NCBI GenBank assembly: GCA_032622095.1
Contig: CP136061.1
Location: 2,418,001-2,482,000 of the forward strand
Direction: 5' to 3'
From: Siphonodentalium dalli
Taxonomy: Eukaryota; Mollusca; Scaphopoda; Gadilida; Siphonodentaliidae
DNA: 64,000 nt
Positions 45,701 through 60,800 of the stretch are shown here, one piece after another (the first letter of the stretch is position 1; every line of letters begins with the position of its first letter). Both the position numbers and the translations under genes were made by a program. The notes under the pieces were generated by a model. The model saw nothing but the letters and a program-made list of their open reading frames with translations. It did no database searches and was not told the DNA's origin.

Positions 45701-48700
45701 GTCTCTAATAACAACATGCTGGCATACTGAATCAGATGATCTACGACTAAACACATAACAGAAGTGATCAATGAGGTTTATATAAAGGTCTCTAATAACA
45801 GCATGCTGGCATTCTGAATCAGATGACCTGCGGCTAAATACATAATCAGAAGTGAACAATGAGGCTTATATCAAGGTCTCTAATAACAGCATACTGGCAT
45901 ACTGAATCAGATGACCTACGACTAAACACATGATCAAACGTGAACAGTCCGGCTTATATAAAGGTCTCTAATAACAGAATGCTGGCATACTGGATCAGAT
46001 GACCTACAACTAAACACATAATCAGAAGTGAACATTGAGGCTTATATAAAGGTATCTAATAACAGCATACTGAATCAGATGTCATACGACTAAACACGTA
46101 ATCAGAAGTGAACATTGAGGCTTATATACAGGTATCTAATAACAGCATACTGGCATACTGAATCTGATGACATACGACTAAACACATAATCAGAAGTGAA
46201 CATTGAGGCTTATATAAATGTCTCTAATAACAGCATGCTGGCATACTGAATCAGATGACCTACGACTAAACACATAATCGGAAGTGAACATTGAGACTTA
46301 TATAAAGGTCTCTAACAATAGCATGCTGGCATACTGAATCAGATGACCTACGACTAAAAACATAATCAGAAGTGAACATTGAGGCTTATATAAATGTATC
46401 TAATAACAGCATGCTGGCATACTGAATCAGATGACCTACAACTAAACACATAATCGGAAGTGAACATTGAGACTTATATAAAGGTCTCTAATACCAGTAT
46501 GCAGGGATACTGAATCAGATGACCTACGACTAAAGATTTAATCAGAAGTGAACATCAAGGCTTATATAAATGTCTCTAATAACAGCATGCTGGCATACTG
46601 AATCAGATGACCGATGACTAAACACATAGTCAGAAGTGAACAATGAGGCTTATGTAAATGTCTCTAATAACAGCATGCTGGCATACTGAATCAGATGACC
46701 TACGACAAATCACATAATCAGAAGTGAACATCGAGGCGTATATGAAGGTCTCTAATAACAGCATGCTAGCATACTGAATCAGATGACCTACGACTAAACA
46801 CATAATCAGAAGTGAACGTTGAGGCTGTTATAAAGGTCCCTAATAACAGCATGCTGGCATACTGAATCAGATGACCTACGACTAAACACATAATCAGAAG
46901 TGAACACTGAGACTTATATAAAGTTCTCTAATAACATCATGCTGGCATACTGAATCAGACGACCTACGACTAAACACATAATCAGACGTGAACACTGAGG
47001 CTTATATAAAGGTCTTTAATAACAGCATTCTGGCATACTGAATCAGATGACCTACGACTAAACATATAATCAGAAGTGAACACTGAGGCTTATATAAAGG
47101 TCTCTAATAACAGCATGCTGGCATACTGAATCAGATGAACTACGACTAAACACATAATCAGAAGTGAACATTGGGGCTTATATACAGGTCTCTAATAACA
47201 GCATGCTGGCATACTGAATCAGATGACCTACGACTAACATATAATCAGAAATGAACATTGAGGCTTATATAAAGGTCTCTAATAACAGTATGCTGGCATA
47301 CTGAATCAGATGACCTACGACTAACACATAATAAGAAGTGAACATTGAGACTTATATAAAGGTCTCTAATAACAACATGCTGGCATACTGAATCAGATGA
47401 TCTACGACTAAACACATAACAGAAGTGATCAATGAGGTTTATATAAAGGTCTCTAATAACAGCATGCTGGCATTCTGAATCAGATGACCTGCGGCTAAAT
47501 ACATAATCAGAAGTGAACAATGAGGCTTATATCAAGGTCTCTAATAACAGCATACTGGCATACTGAATCAGATGACCTACAACTAAACGCATGATCAAAC
47601 GTGAACAGTCCGGCTTATATAAAGGTCTCTAATAACAGAATGCTGGCATACTGGATCAGATGACCTACAACTAAACACATAATCAGAAGTGAACATTGAG
47701 GCTTATATAAAGGTATCTAATAACAGCATACTGAATCAGATGTCATACGACTAAACACGTAATCAGAAGTGAACATTGAGGCTTATATACAGGTATCTAA
47801 TAACAGCATACTGGCATACTGAATCTGATGACATACGACTAAACACATAATCAGAAGTGAACATTGAGGCTTATATAAATGTCTCTAATAACAGCATGCT
47901 GGCATACTGAATCAGATGACCTACGACTAAACACATAATCGGAAGTGAACATTGAGACTTATATAAAGGTCTCTAATAATAGCATGCTGGCATACTGAAT
48001 CAGATGACCTACGACTAAAAACATAATCAGAAGTGAACATTGAGGCTTATATAAATGTGTCTAATAACAGCATGCTGGCATACTGAATCAGATGACCTAC
48101 GACTAAACACATAATCGGAAGTGAACATTGAGACTTATATAAAGGTCTCTAATAATAGCATGCTGGCATACTGAATCAGATGACCTACGACTAAACACAT
48201 AATCAGAAGTGATCATTGAGGCTTATATAAAGGTATCTAATGTCAGCATGCTGGTATTATGAATCAGATGACCTACGACTAAACACATAATCAGAAGTGA
48301 ACATTGAGGCTTATATAAAGGTATCTAATAACAGCAAACTGGCATACTGAATCAGATGACATACGACTAAACACATAATCAGAAGTGAACATTGAGGCTT
48401 ATATAAAGGTGTCTAATAACAGTAAGCTGGCATACTGAATCAGATGACCTACGACTAAACACATAATCAGAAGTGAACACTGAGACTTATATAAAGTTCT
48501 CTAATAACAGCATGCTGACATACTGAATCAGATGACCTACGACTAAACACATAATCAGAAGTGAACACTGTGGCCTATATAAAGGTCTTTAATAACAACA
48601 TGCTGGCATACTGACTCAGATGACCTACGACTAAACATATAATCAGAAGTTAACACTGAGACTTATATAAAGTTCTCTAATAACAGCATGCTGACATACT

Positions 48701-50950
48701 GAATCTGATGACCTACGACTAAACACATAATCAAAAGTGAACAATGTGGCCTATATAAAGGTCTTTAATAACAACATGCTGGCATACTGACTCAGATGAC
48801 CTACGACTAAACATATAATCAGAAGTTAACACTGAGGCTTATATAAAGGTCTCAAATAACAGCATGCTGGCATACTGAATCAGATGAAATACGACTAAAC
48901 ACATAATCAGAAGTGAACATTGGGGCTTATATAAAATGTCTCTAATAACAGCATGCTGGAATACTGAATCAGATGATCTACGACTAAACACATAACAGAA
49001 GTGATCAATGAGGTTTATATAAAGGTCTCTAATAACAGCATGCTGGCATTCTGAATCAGATGACCAGCGGCTAAATACATAATCAGAAGTGAACAATGAG
49101 GCTTATATCAGTATCTAATAACAGCATACTGGCACACTGAATCAGATGTCATACGACGAAACACGTAATCAGAAGTGAACATTGAATCAAATGACCTACG
49201 GATAACACATAATCAGAAGTGAACAATGAGGCTTATATAAAGGTGTATAATAACAGTATGCTGGCATACTGAATCAGATGACCTACGACTAAACACATAA
49301 TCAGAAGTGAACATTGAGGCTTATATAAATGTCTCTAATAACAGCATGCTGGCATACTGAATCAGATGCCAGACGATTAACACATAATCATAAGTGAACA
49401 TTGAGGCTTATATAACGGTTTCTAATACCAGTATGCGGGGTTACTGAATCAGATGACCTACGACTAAAGATTTAATCAGAAGTGAACATCAAGGCTTATA
49501 TAAATGTCTCTAATAACAGCATGCTGGCATACTGAATCAGATGACCGATGACTAAACACATAGTCAGAAGTGAACAATGAGGCTTATGTAAATGTCTCTA
49601 ATAACAGCATGCTAGCATACTGAATCAGATGACCTACGACTAAACATATAATCAGAAGTGAACACTGAGGCTTATATAAAGGTCTCTAATAACAGCATGC
49701 TGGCATACTGAATCAGATGAACTACGACTAAACACATAATCAGAAGTGAACATTGGGGCTTATATAAAGGTCTCTAATAACAGCATGCTGGCATACTGAA
49801 TCAGATGACCTACGACTAACATATAATCAGAAATGAACATTGAGGCTTATATAAAGGTCTCTAATAACAGTATGCTGGCATACTGAATCAGATGACCTAC
49901 GACTAACACATAATAAGAAGTGAACATTGAGACTTATATAAAGGTCTCTAATAACAACATGCTGGCATACTGAATCAGATGATCTACGACTAAACACATA
50001 ACAGAAGTGATCAATGATGTTTATATAAAGGTCTCTATTAACAGCATGCTGGCATTCTTAATCAGATGACCTGCGGCTAAATACATAATCAGAAGTGAAC
50101 AATGAGGCTTATATCAAGGTCTCTAATAACAGCATGCTGGCATACTGAATCAGATGACCTACGACTAAACGCATAATCAAACGTGAACAGTCCGGCTTAT
50201 ATAAAGGTCTCTAATAACAGAATGCTGGCATACTGGATCAGATGACCTACAACTAAACACATAATCAGAAGTGAACATTGAGGCTTATATAAAGGTATCT
50301 AATAACAGCATACTGAATCAGATGTCATACGACTAAACACGTAATCAGAAGTGAACATTGAGGCTTATATACAGGTATCTAATAACAGCATGCTGGCATA
50401 CTGAATCTGATAACATACGACTAAACACATAATCAGAAGTGAACATTGAGGCTTATATAAATGTCTCTAATAACAGCATGCTGGCATACTGAATCAGATG
50501 ACCTACGACTAAACACATAATCGGAAGTGAACATTGAGACTTATATAAAGGTCTCTAATAATAGCATGCTGGCATACTGAATCAGATGACCTACGACTGA
50601 AAACATAATCAGAAGTGAACATTGAGGCTTATATAAATGTATCTAATAACAGCATGCTGGCATACTGAATCAGATGACCTACGACTAAACACATAATCGG
50701 AAGTGAACATTGAGACTTATATAAAGGTCTCTAATAATAGCATGCTGGCATACTGAATCAGATGACCTACGACTAAACACATAATCAGAAGTGATCATTG
50801 AGGCTTATATAAAGGTATCTAATGTCAGCATGCTGGTATTATGAATCAGATGACCTACGACTAAACACATAATCAGAAGTGAACATTGAGGCTTATATAA
50901 AGGTATCTAATAACAGCATACTGGCATACTGAATCAGATGACATACGACT
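39738..50950 (+). repeat. Satellite sub-domain 2: higher-order repeat of ~1.66 and ~4.55 kb
   Basis: One landmark block recurs almost unchanged at 41122, 42783, 45584 and 47245 (spacings 1661, 2801, 1661), with a further altered copy at about 49830. A second landmark recurs at 39738, 44288 and 48839 (spacings 4550, 4551). The copies differ by only a few bases. Confidence 0.88.
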
Positions 50951-51169
50951 AAACACATAATCAGAAGTGAACATTGAGGCTTATATAAAGGTGTCTAATA
51001 ACAGTAAGCTGGCATACTGAATCAGATGACCTACGACTAAACACATAATCAGAAGTGATCATTGAGGCTTATATAAAGGTATCTAATGACAGCATGCTGG
51101 TATTATGAATCAGATGACCTACGGATAACACATAATCAGAAGTGAAAATTGAGGCTTATATAAAGGTCT

Positions 51170-54100
51170 CTAATTCCAGCATGCTGGCATACTGAATCAG
51201 ATGAACAACGACCAAACACATAATCAGAAGTGAACATTGAAGCTTATATAAAAGTCTCTAATAACATCATGCTGGCATACTGAATCAGATGACCTACGAC
51301 TAAAATCATAATCAGAAGTGAACATTGAGGCTTATATAAAGGTCTCAAATAACAGAATGCAGGCGTACAGAATCAGATGACCTACGACTAAACAAATAAT
51401 CAGAAGTGAACATTGAGGCTTATATAAAGGTCTCTAATAACAGCATGCTGACATACTGAATCAGATGACCTTCGACTAAACACATAATCAGAAGTGAACA
51501 TTGAGGCTTATATAAAGGTCTCTAGTAACAGCATACTGGCATACTGAATCAGATTACCTACGACTAAACACATAATCAAAGGTGAACATTGAGGGTTATA
51601 TAAAGGTCTCTAATAACAGCATGCTGGCATACTGAATCAGATGACCTACGACTAAACACATAGTCAGAAGTGAACATTGAGGTTGATATAAATGTCTCTA
51701 ATAACAGCATGCTGGCATACTGAATCAGATGACCTACGACTAAACACATAATCAGAAGTGATCGTTGAGGCTTATATAAAGGTCTCTAATAACAGCATGC
51801 TGAATCAGATTACCTACGACTAAGCACATAATCAGAAGTGAACATTGTTGCTTATATAAAGGTCTCTAATAACAGCATGCTGACATACTGAATCAGATGA
51901 CCTGCGACTAAAAACATAATCAGAAGTGAACATTGAGGCTTATATAAAGGTCTCTAATAACAGCATGCTGGCATCCTGAATCATATGACCTACGACTAAA
52001 CACATACTCAGAAGTGAACATTGAGACTTATATAAAGGTCTCTAATAACAGCACGCTGGCATACTGAATCAGATGACCTACGACTAAACACATACTCAGA
52101 AGTGAACAATGATGCTTATATAAAGGTCTCTAATAACAGCATGCTGGCATACTGAATCAGATGACCTACGACTAAACACATAATCAGAAGTGATCGTTGA
52201 GGCTTATATAAAGGTCTCTAATAACAGCATGCTGGCATACTGAATCAGATGACCTACGACTAAACACATAATCAGAAGTGAACATTGAGGCTTATATAAA
52301 AGTCTCTAATAACATCATGCTGGCATACTGAATCAGATGAACTACGACTAAACACATAATCAGAAGTGAACATTGAGGCTTATATAAAGGTCTCTAATAA
52401 TAGCATGCTGGCATACTGAATCAGATGACCTACGACTAAAAACATAATCAGAAGTGAACATTGAGGCTTATATAAATGTCTCTAATAACAGCATGCTGGC
52501 ATACTGAATCAGATGACATACGACTAAAAACATAATCAGAAGTGAACATTGAGGCTTATATAAAGGTCTCTAATAACAGCATGCTGGCATACTGAATCAG
52601 ATGACCTACGACTAAACACATAATCAGAAGTGAACATTGAGGCTTATATAAAGGTCTCTAATAATAGCATGCTGGCATACTGAATCAGATGACCTACGAC
52701 TAAACACATAATCAGAAGTGATCATTGAGGCTTATATAAAGGTATCTAATGTCAGCATGCTGGTATTATGAATCAGATGACCTACGACTAAACACATAAT
52801 CAGAAGTGAACATTGAGGCTTATATAAAGGTATCTAATAACAGCATACTGGCATACTGAATCAGATGACATACGACTAAACACATAATCAGAAGTGAACA
52901 TTGAGGCTTATATAAATGTCTCTAATAACAGCATGCTGGCATACTGAATCAGATGACCTACGACTAAACACATAATCAGAAGTGAACATTGAGGCTTATA
53001 TAAAGGTCTCTAATAATAGCATGCTGGCATACTGAATCAGATGACCTACGACTAAACACATAATCAGAAGTGATCATTGAGGCTTATATAAAGGTATCTA
53101 ATGTCAGCATGCTGGTATTATGAATCAGATGACCTACGACTAAACACATAATCAGAAGTGAACATTGAGGCTTATATAAAGGTATCTAATAACAGCATAC
53201 TGGCATACTGAATCAGATGACATACGACTAAACACATAATCAGAAGTGAACATTGAGGCTTATATAAAGGTGTCTAATAACAGTAAGCTGGCATACTGAA
53301 TCAGATGACCTACGACTAAACACATAATCAGAAGTGATCATTGAGGCTTATATAAAGGTATCTAATGACAGCATGCTGACATACTGAATCAGATGACCTT
53401 CGACTAAACACATAATCAGAAGTGAACATTGCGGCTTATATAAAGGTTTCTAATAACAGCATGCTAGCATACTAAATCAGATGACCTACAACTAAAAACA
53501 TAATCAGAAGTGAACATTGAGGCTTATATAAAGGTCTCTAATAACAGCATACTGGCATCCTGAATCATATGACATACGACTAAACACATAATCAGAAGTG
53601 AACATTGAGGCTTATATAGAAGTCTCTAATAACATCATGCTGACATACTGAATCAGATGACATACGACTAAAAACATTATCAGAAGTGAACATTGAGGCT
53701 TATATAAAGGTTTCTAATAACAGCATGCTAGCATACTAAATCAGATGACCTACAACTAAAAACATAATCAGAAGTGAACATTGAGGCTTATATAAAGGTC
53801 TCTAATACCAGCATGCTGGCATACTGAATCAGATGATCTACGGATAACACATAATCAGAAGTGAAAATTGAGGCTTATATAAAGGTCTCTAATTCAAGCA
53901 TGCTGGCATACTGAATCAGATGACCTACGACTAAAATCATAATCAGAAGTGAACATTGAGGCTTATATAAAGGTCTCTAATAACAGCATGCTGACATACT
54001 GAATCAGATGACCTACGACTACACACATAATCAGAAGTGAACATTGAGGCTTATATAAAGGTCTCTAATAACAGCATGCTGGCATACTGAATCAGATGAC

Positions 54101-57100
54101 CAACGACCAAACACATATTCAGAAGTGAACATTGAGGCTTATATAAATGTCTCTAATAACAGCATGCTGACACACTTAGTCAGATGACCTTCGACTAAAC
54201 ACATAATCAGAAGTGAACATTGAGACGTATATAAAGGTCTCTAATAACAGCATACTGGCACACTGAATCAAATGACCTACGACTAAACACATAATCAGCA
54301 GTGAACTTTGAGGCTTATATAAAGGTCTCTAATAACAGCATGCAGGCGTACAGAATCAGATGACCTACGACTAAACATATAATCAGAACTGAACATTGAG
54401 GCTTATATAAAGGTCTCTAGTAACAGCATGCTGGCATACTGAATCAGATGACCTTCGACTAAACACATAATCAGAAGTGAACATTGAGGCTTATATAAAG
54501 GTCTATAGTAACAGCATACTGGCATACTGAATCAGATTACCTACGACTAAACACATAATCAAAGATGAACATTGAGGGTTATATAAAGGTCTCTAATAAC
54601 AGCACGCTGGCATACTGAATCAGATTACCTACGACTAAGCACATAATCAGAAGTGAACATTGTTGCTTATATAAAGGTCTCTAATAACAGCATGCTGGCA
54701 TACTGAATCAGATGACCTACGACTAAACACATAATCAAAAGTGAACATTGAGACTTATATAAAGGTCTCTAATAACCGCGTGCTGGCATACTGAATCAGA
54801 TGACCTACGACTAAACACATAATAATCAGAAGTGAACATTGTTGCTTATATAAAGGTCTCTAATAACAGCATGCTGGCATACTGAATAAGATGACCTACG
54901 ACTAAACACATACTCAGAAGTGAACATTGAGGCTTATATAAAGGTCTCTAATAACAGCATGCTGGCATACTGAATCAGATGACCTACGACTAAACACATA
55001 CTCAGAAGTGAACATTGAGGCTTATATAAAGGTCTCTAATAACAGCATGCTGGCATACTGAATCAGATGACCTACGAATAAACACATAATCAGAAGTGAA
55101 CATTGAGGCTTATATAAAGGTCTCTAATAACAGCATGCTGACATACTGAATAAGATGACCTACGACTAAACACATAATCAGAAGTGAACATTGAGGCTTA
55201 TATAAAGGTCTCTAATAACAGCATGCTGGCATACTGAATCAGATGACCTACGAATAAACACATAATCAGAAGTGAACATTGAGGCTTATATAAAGGTCTC
55301 TAATAACAGCATGCTGGCATACTGAATCAGATGACCTACGACTAAACACATAATCAGAAGTGAACATTGAGGCTTATATAAAGGTCTCTAATAACAGCAT
55401 GCTGGCATACTGAATCAAATTAACTTCGACTAAACACATAATCAGAAGTGAACATTGAGGCGTATATAAAGGTCTCTAATAACAGCATGCTGGCATACTG
55501 AATCAGATGACCAACGAATAAACACATAATCAGAAGTGAACATTGATGCTTATATAAAGGTCTCTAATAACAGCATGCTGGCATACTGAATCAGATGACC
55601 AACGAATAAACACATAATCAAAAGTGAATAGTCCGGCTTATATAAAGGTATCTAATAACAGCATGCTGGCATACTGAATCAGATGACCTACGACTAAACA
55701 CATACTCAGAAGTGAACATTGAGACCTATATAAGGGTCTCTAATAACTGCATGCTGACATACTGAATCAGATGACCTACGAATAAAAACATAATCAAAAG
55801 TGAACATTGAGGCTTATATAAAGGTCTCTAATAACAGCATGCTGGCATACTGAATCAGATGGCATACGACTAAACACATAATCAGAAGTGAACAGTGAGG
55901 CTTATATAAAGGTCTCTAATAACAGCATGCTGACATACTGAATCAGATGATCTACGACTAAACACATAATCAGAAGTGAACATTGATGCTTACATAAAGG
56001 TCTCTAATAACTGCATGCTGACATACTGAATCAGATGACCTACGACTAAACACATAATCAGAAGTGAACATTGAGGCTTACATAAAGGTCTCTAATAACT
56101 GCATGCTGACATACTGAATCAGATGAACTACGACTAAACACATAATCAGAAGTGAACATTGAGGCTTATATAAAGGTCTCTAATAACAGCATACTGGCAT
56201 ACTGAATCAGATGACCTACGACTAAACACATAATCAGAAGTGAACATTGAGGCTTATATAAAGGTCTCTAATAACAGCATACTGGCATACTGAATCAGTT
56301 GACCTACGAATAAACACATAATCAGAAGTGAACACTGAGGCTTATATAAAGGTCTCTAATAACAGCATGCTGGCATACTGAATCAGATGACCTACGACTA
56401 AACACATAATGAGATGTGAACATTGAGGCTTATATAAAGGTCTCTAATAACAGCATGCTGGCATACTGAATCAGATGACCTACGACTAAACACATAATCA
56501 GAAGTGAACATCGAGGCTTATATAAAGGTCTCTAATAACAGCATGCTGGCATACTGAATCAGATGACCTTTGACTAAACACATAGTCAGAAGTGAACATT
56601 GAGGCTTATCTAACGGTCTCTAATAACAGCATGCTGGCATACTGAATCAGATGACCTACTACTAAACACATAATCAGAAGTGAACATTGAGGCTTACATA
56701 AAGGTCTCTAATAACAGCATGCTGACATACTGAATCAGATGACACACGACTAAACAAATAATACGAAGTGAACACTGAGGCTTATATAAAGGTCTCTAAT
56801 AACAGCATGCTGGCATACTGAATCAGATGACCTACGAATAAACACATAATCAGAAGTGAACATTGAGGCTTATATAAAGGTCTCTAATAACAGCATGCTG
56901 GCATACTGAATCAGGTGACCTACGACTAAACAGATAATCAGAAGTGAACATTGAGGCTTATATAAAGGTCTCTAATAACAGCATGCTAGCATACTGAATT
57001 AGTTGACCTACGACTAAACACATAATCAGAAGTGAACAGTGAGGCTTATATAAAGGTCTCTAATAACAGCATGCTGGCATACTGAATCAGATGACCTACG

Positions 57101-57850
57101 ACTAAACACATAATCAGAAGTGAACTTTGAGGCTTATATAAAGGTCTCTAATAACAGCATGCTGGCATACTGAATCAGATGACCTACGACTAAACACATA
57201 ATCAGAAGTGAACATTGAGGCTTATATAAAGGTCTCTAATAACAGCATGCTGGCATACTGAATCAGATGACCTACGACTAAACACATGATCAAAAGTGAA
57301 CATTGAGGCTTATATAAAGGTCTCTAATAACAGCATCCTGGCATACTGAATCAGATGACCAACGACTAAACACATGACCAGAAGTGAACATTGAGGCTTA
57401 TATAAAGGTCTCTAATAACAGCATGCTGGCATACTGAATCAGATGACCAACGACTAAACACATAATCAGAAGTGAACATTGAGGCTTATATAAAGGTCTC
57501 TAATAACAGCATGCTGGAATTCTGAATCAGATGAACTACGACTAAACACATAATCAGAAGTGAACATTGAGGCTTATATAAAGGTCTCTAATAACAGCAT
57601 GCTGGCATACAGAATCAGATGACCTACGACTAAACACATAATCAGAAGTGAACATTGAGGCTTATATAAAGGTATCTAATAACAGCATGCTGGCATACTG
57701 AATCAGATGACCTACGACTAAACACATACTCAGAAGTGAACATTGAGACTTATATAAAGGTCCATAATAATAGCACGCTGGCATACTGAATAAGATTACC
57801 TACGACTAAACACATACTCAGAAGTGAACATTGAGGCTAATATAAAGGTC
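51170..57850 (+). repeat. Satellite sub-domain 3: near-consensus monomers, little higher-order structure
   Basis: Long runs of monomers match the consensus closely at a regular 88-bp step (for example 54900-57700). Confidence 0.7.
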
Positions 57851-57859
57851 GCTAATAAC

Positions 57860-60800
57860 AGCATGCTAACATACTGAATCAGATGACCTACGACTAAACA
57901 CATTACCAGAAGTGAACATTGATGAATATATAAAGTTCTCTAATAGCAGCATGCTTACATACTGAATCAGATGATCTACGACTAAACACATAATCAGAAG
58001 TGAACATTGAGGCGTATATAAATATATATAATAACAGCGTGCTGGCATACTGAATCAGATGACCTACGACTAAACACATAATCAGAAGTGAACATTGATG
58101 CTTATATAAAGGTCTTTAATAACAGCATGTTGTCATACTGAATCAGATGGCCCACGACTAAACACATAATCAAAAGTGAAGATTTAGGCTTATATAAAGG
58201 TCTCTAATAACAGCTTGCTGACATACGGAATCAGATGAATTACGACTAAGCACATGATCAGAAGTGAACATTGCGGCTTATATAAAGGTCTCTAATAACA
58301 GCATGCTGTCACACTGAATCAGATGACCTACGACTAACACATAATCAGAAGTAAACATTGAGGCTTATATAAAGGACTCTAATAACAGTATACTGGCATA
58401 CTGAATCCGACGACCTACGACTAAACACATAATCAGAAGTGAACATTGAGGCTTATTTAAAGGTCTCTAATAACGCATGCTGGCATACTGAATCAGATGT
58501 CCTACGACTAAACACATAATCAGAAGTGAACTGTGAGGCCTATATAAAGGTCTATAATGACAACGTGCTGGCATACTGAATCAGATGACCTACGACTAAA
58601 CACAAACTCAGAAGTGAACATCGAGGCTTATATAAAGGTATCTAATAACAGCATGCTGGGATACTGAATCAGATGACCTACGACTAAACACATAATGAGA
58701 AGTGAACATTCAGGCTTATATAAAGGTCTCTAATAACAGTATGCTGGCATACTGAATCAGATGACCTACGACTAAACACAAACTCAGAAGTGAACATCGA
58801 GGATTATATTAATGTCTGTAATAACAGCATACTGGCATACTGAATCGGATGACCAACGACTAAACACATAATCAAAAGTGAACGTTGAGGCTTATATAGA
58901 GGTCTCTACTAACAGCATGCTGGCATACTGAATCAGATGATCTACGACTAAACACATAATCAGAAGTGAACATTGAGGCGTATATAAATATATATAATAA
59001 CAGCGTGCTGGCATACTGAATCAGATGACCTACGACTAAACACATAATCAGAAGTGAACATTGATGCTTATATAAAGGTCTTTAATAACAGCATGTTGTC
59101 ATACTGACTCAGATGGCCCACGACTAAACACATAATCAAAAGTGAAGATTTAGGCTTATATAAAGGTCTCTAATAACAGCATGCTGACATACGGAATCAG
59201 ATGAATTACGACTAAGCACATGATCAGAATTGAACATTGAGGCTTATATAAAGGTCTCTAATAACAGCATGCTGTCACACTGAATCAGATGACCTACGAC
59301 TAACACATAATCAGAAGTAAACATTGAGGCTTATATAAAGGACTCTAATAACAGTATACTGGCATACTGAATCCGACGACCTACGACTAAACACATAATC
59401 AGAAGTGAACATTGAGGCTTATATAAAGGTATATAATAACAGCATGCTGACATACTGAATCAGATGACCTACGACTAACACATATTCAGAAATGAACACT
59501 GAGGCTTATATAAAGGACTCCAATATCAGCATACTGGCATACTGAATCCGACGACCTACGACTAAACACATAATCAGAAGTGAACATTGAGGCTTATATA
59601 AAGGTATATAATAACAGCATGCTGGCATACTGAATCAGATGACCTACGACTAAACACATAATCAGAAGTGAACATTGAGGCATATATAAAGGTGTCTAAT
59701 AACAGCATGCTGGAATACTGAATCAGATGACATACGACTAAACACATAATCAGAAGTGAACAGTGAGGCTTATATAAAGGTCTCTAATAACAGCATGCTG
59801 GCACACTGAATCTGATGACATACGACTAAACACATAATCAGAAGTGAACAGTGAGGCTTATATAAAGGTCTCTAATAACAGCATGCTGACATACTGAATC
59901 AGATATCCTACGACTAAACACATTATCAGAAGTGAACAGTGAGGCTTATATAAAGGTCTCTAATAACACTATGCTGGCATACTGAATCAGATGTCCTACG
60001 GCTAAACACATTATCAGAAGTGAACATTGAGGCTTATATAAAGGTCTCTATAATAAGTGAACTTTGAGACTTATATAAAGGTCTCTAATAGCAGCATACT
60101 GACATACTGAATCAGATGGTCTACGACTAAACACATAATTAGAAGTGAACATTGAGGCTTATATAAAGGTATCTATTAACAGCATGCTGGCATACTGAAT
60201 CAGATGACCTACGACTAAACACATAACAAGAAGTGAACATTGAGGATTATATAAATGTCTGTAATAACAGCATACTGGCATACTGAATCAGATGGTCTAC
60301 GACTAAACACATAATCAGAAGTGAACATTGAGGCTTATATAAAGGTCTATACTAACAGCATGCTGGCATACTGAATCAGATGACCTACGACTAAACACAT
60401 AATAAAAAGTGAACATTGAGGCTTATATAGAGGTCTCTACTAACAGCATGCTGGCAAACTGAATCAGATGGTCTAAGATTAAACACATAATCAGAAGTGA
60501 ACATTGAGGCTTCTATAAATGTATCTATTACAGATGACCTACGACTAAACACATTACCAGAAGTGAACATTGATGAATATATAAAGTGCTCTAATAGCAG
60601 CATGCTTACATACTGATTCAGATGATCTACGACTAAACACATAATCAGAAGTGAACATTGAGGCGTATATAAAGATATATAATAACAGCGTGCTGGCATA
60701 CTGAATCAGATGACCTACGACTAAACACATAATCAGAAGTAAACATTGAGGCTTATATAAAGGTCTCTAATAACAGCATGCTGGCATACCGAATCAGATG

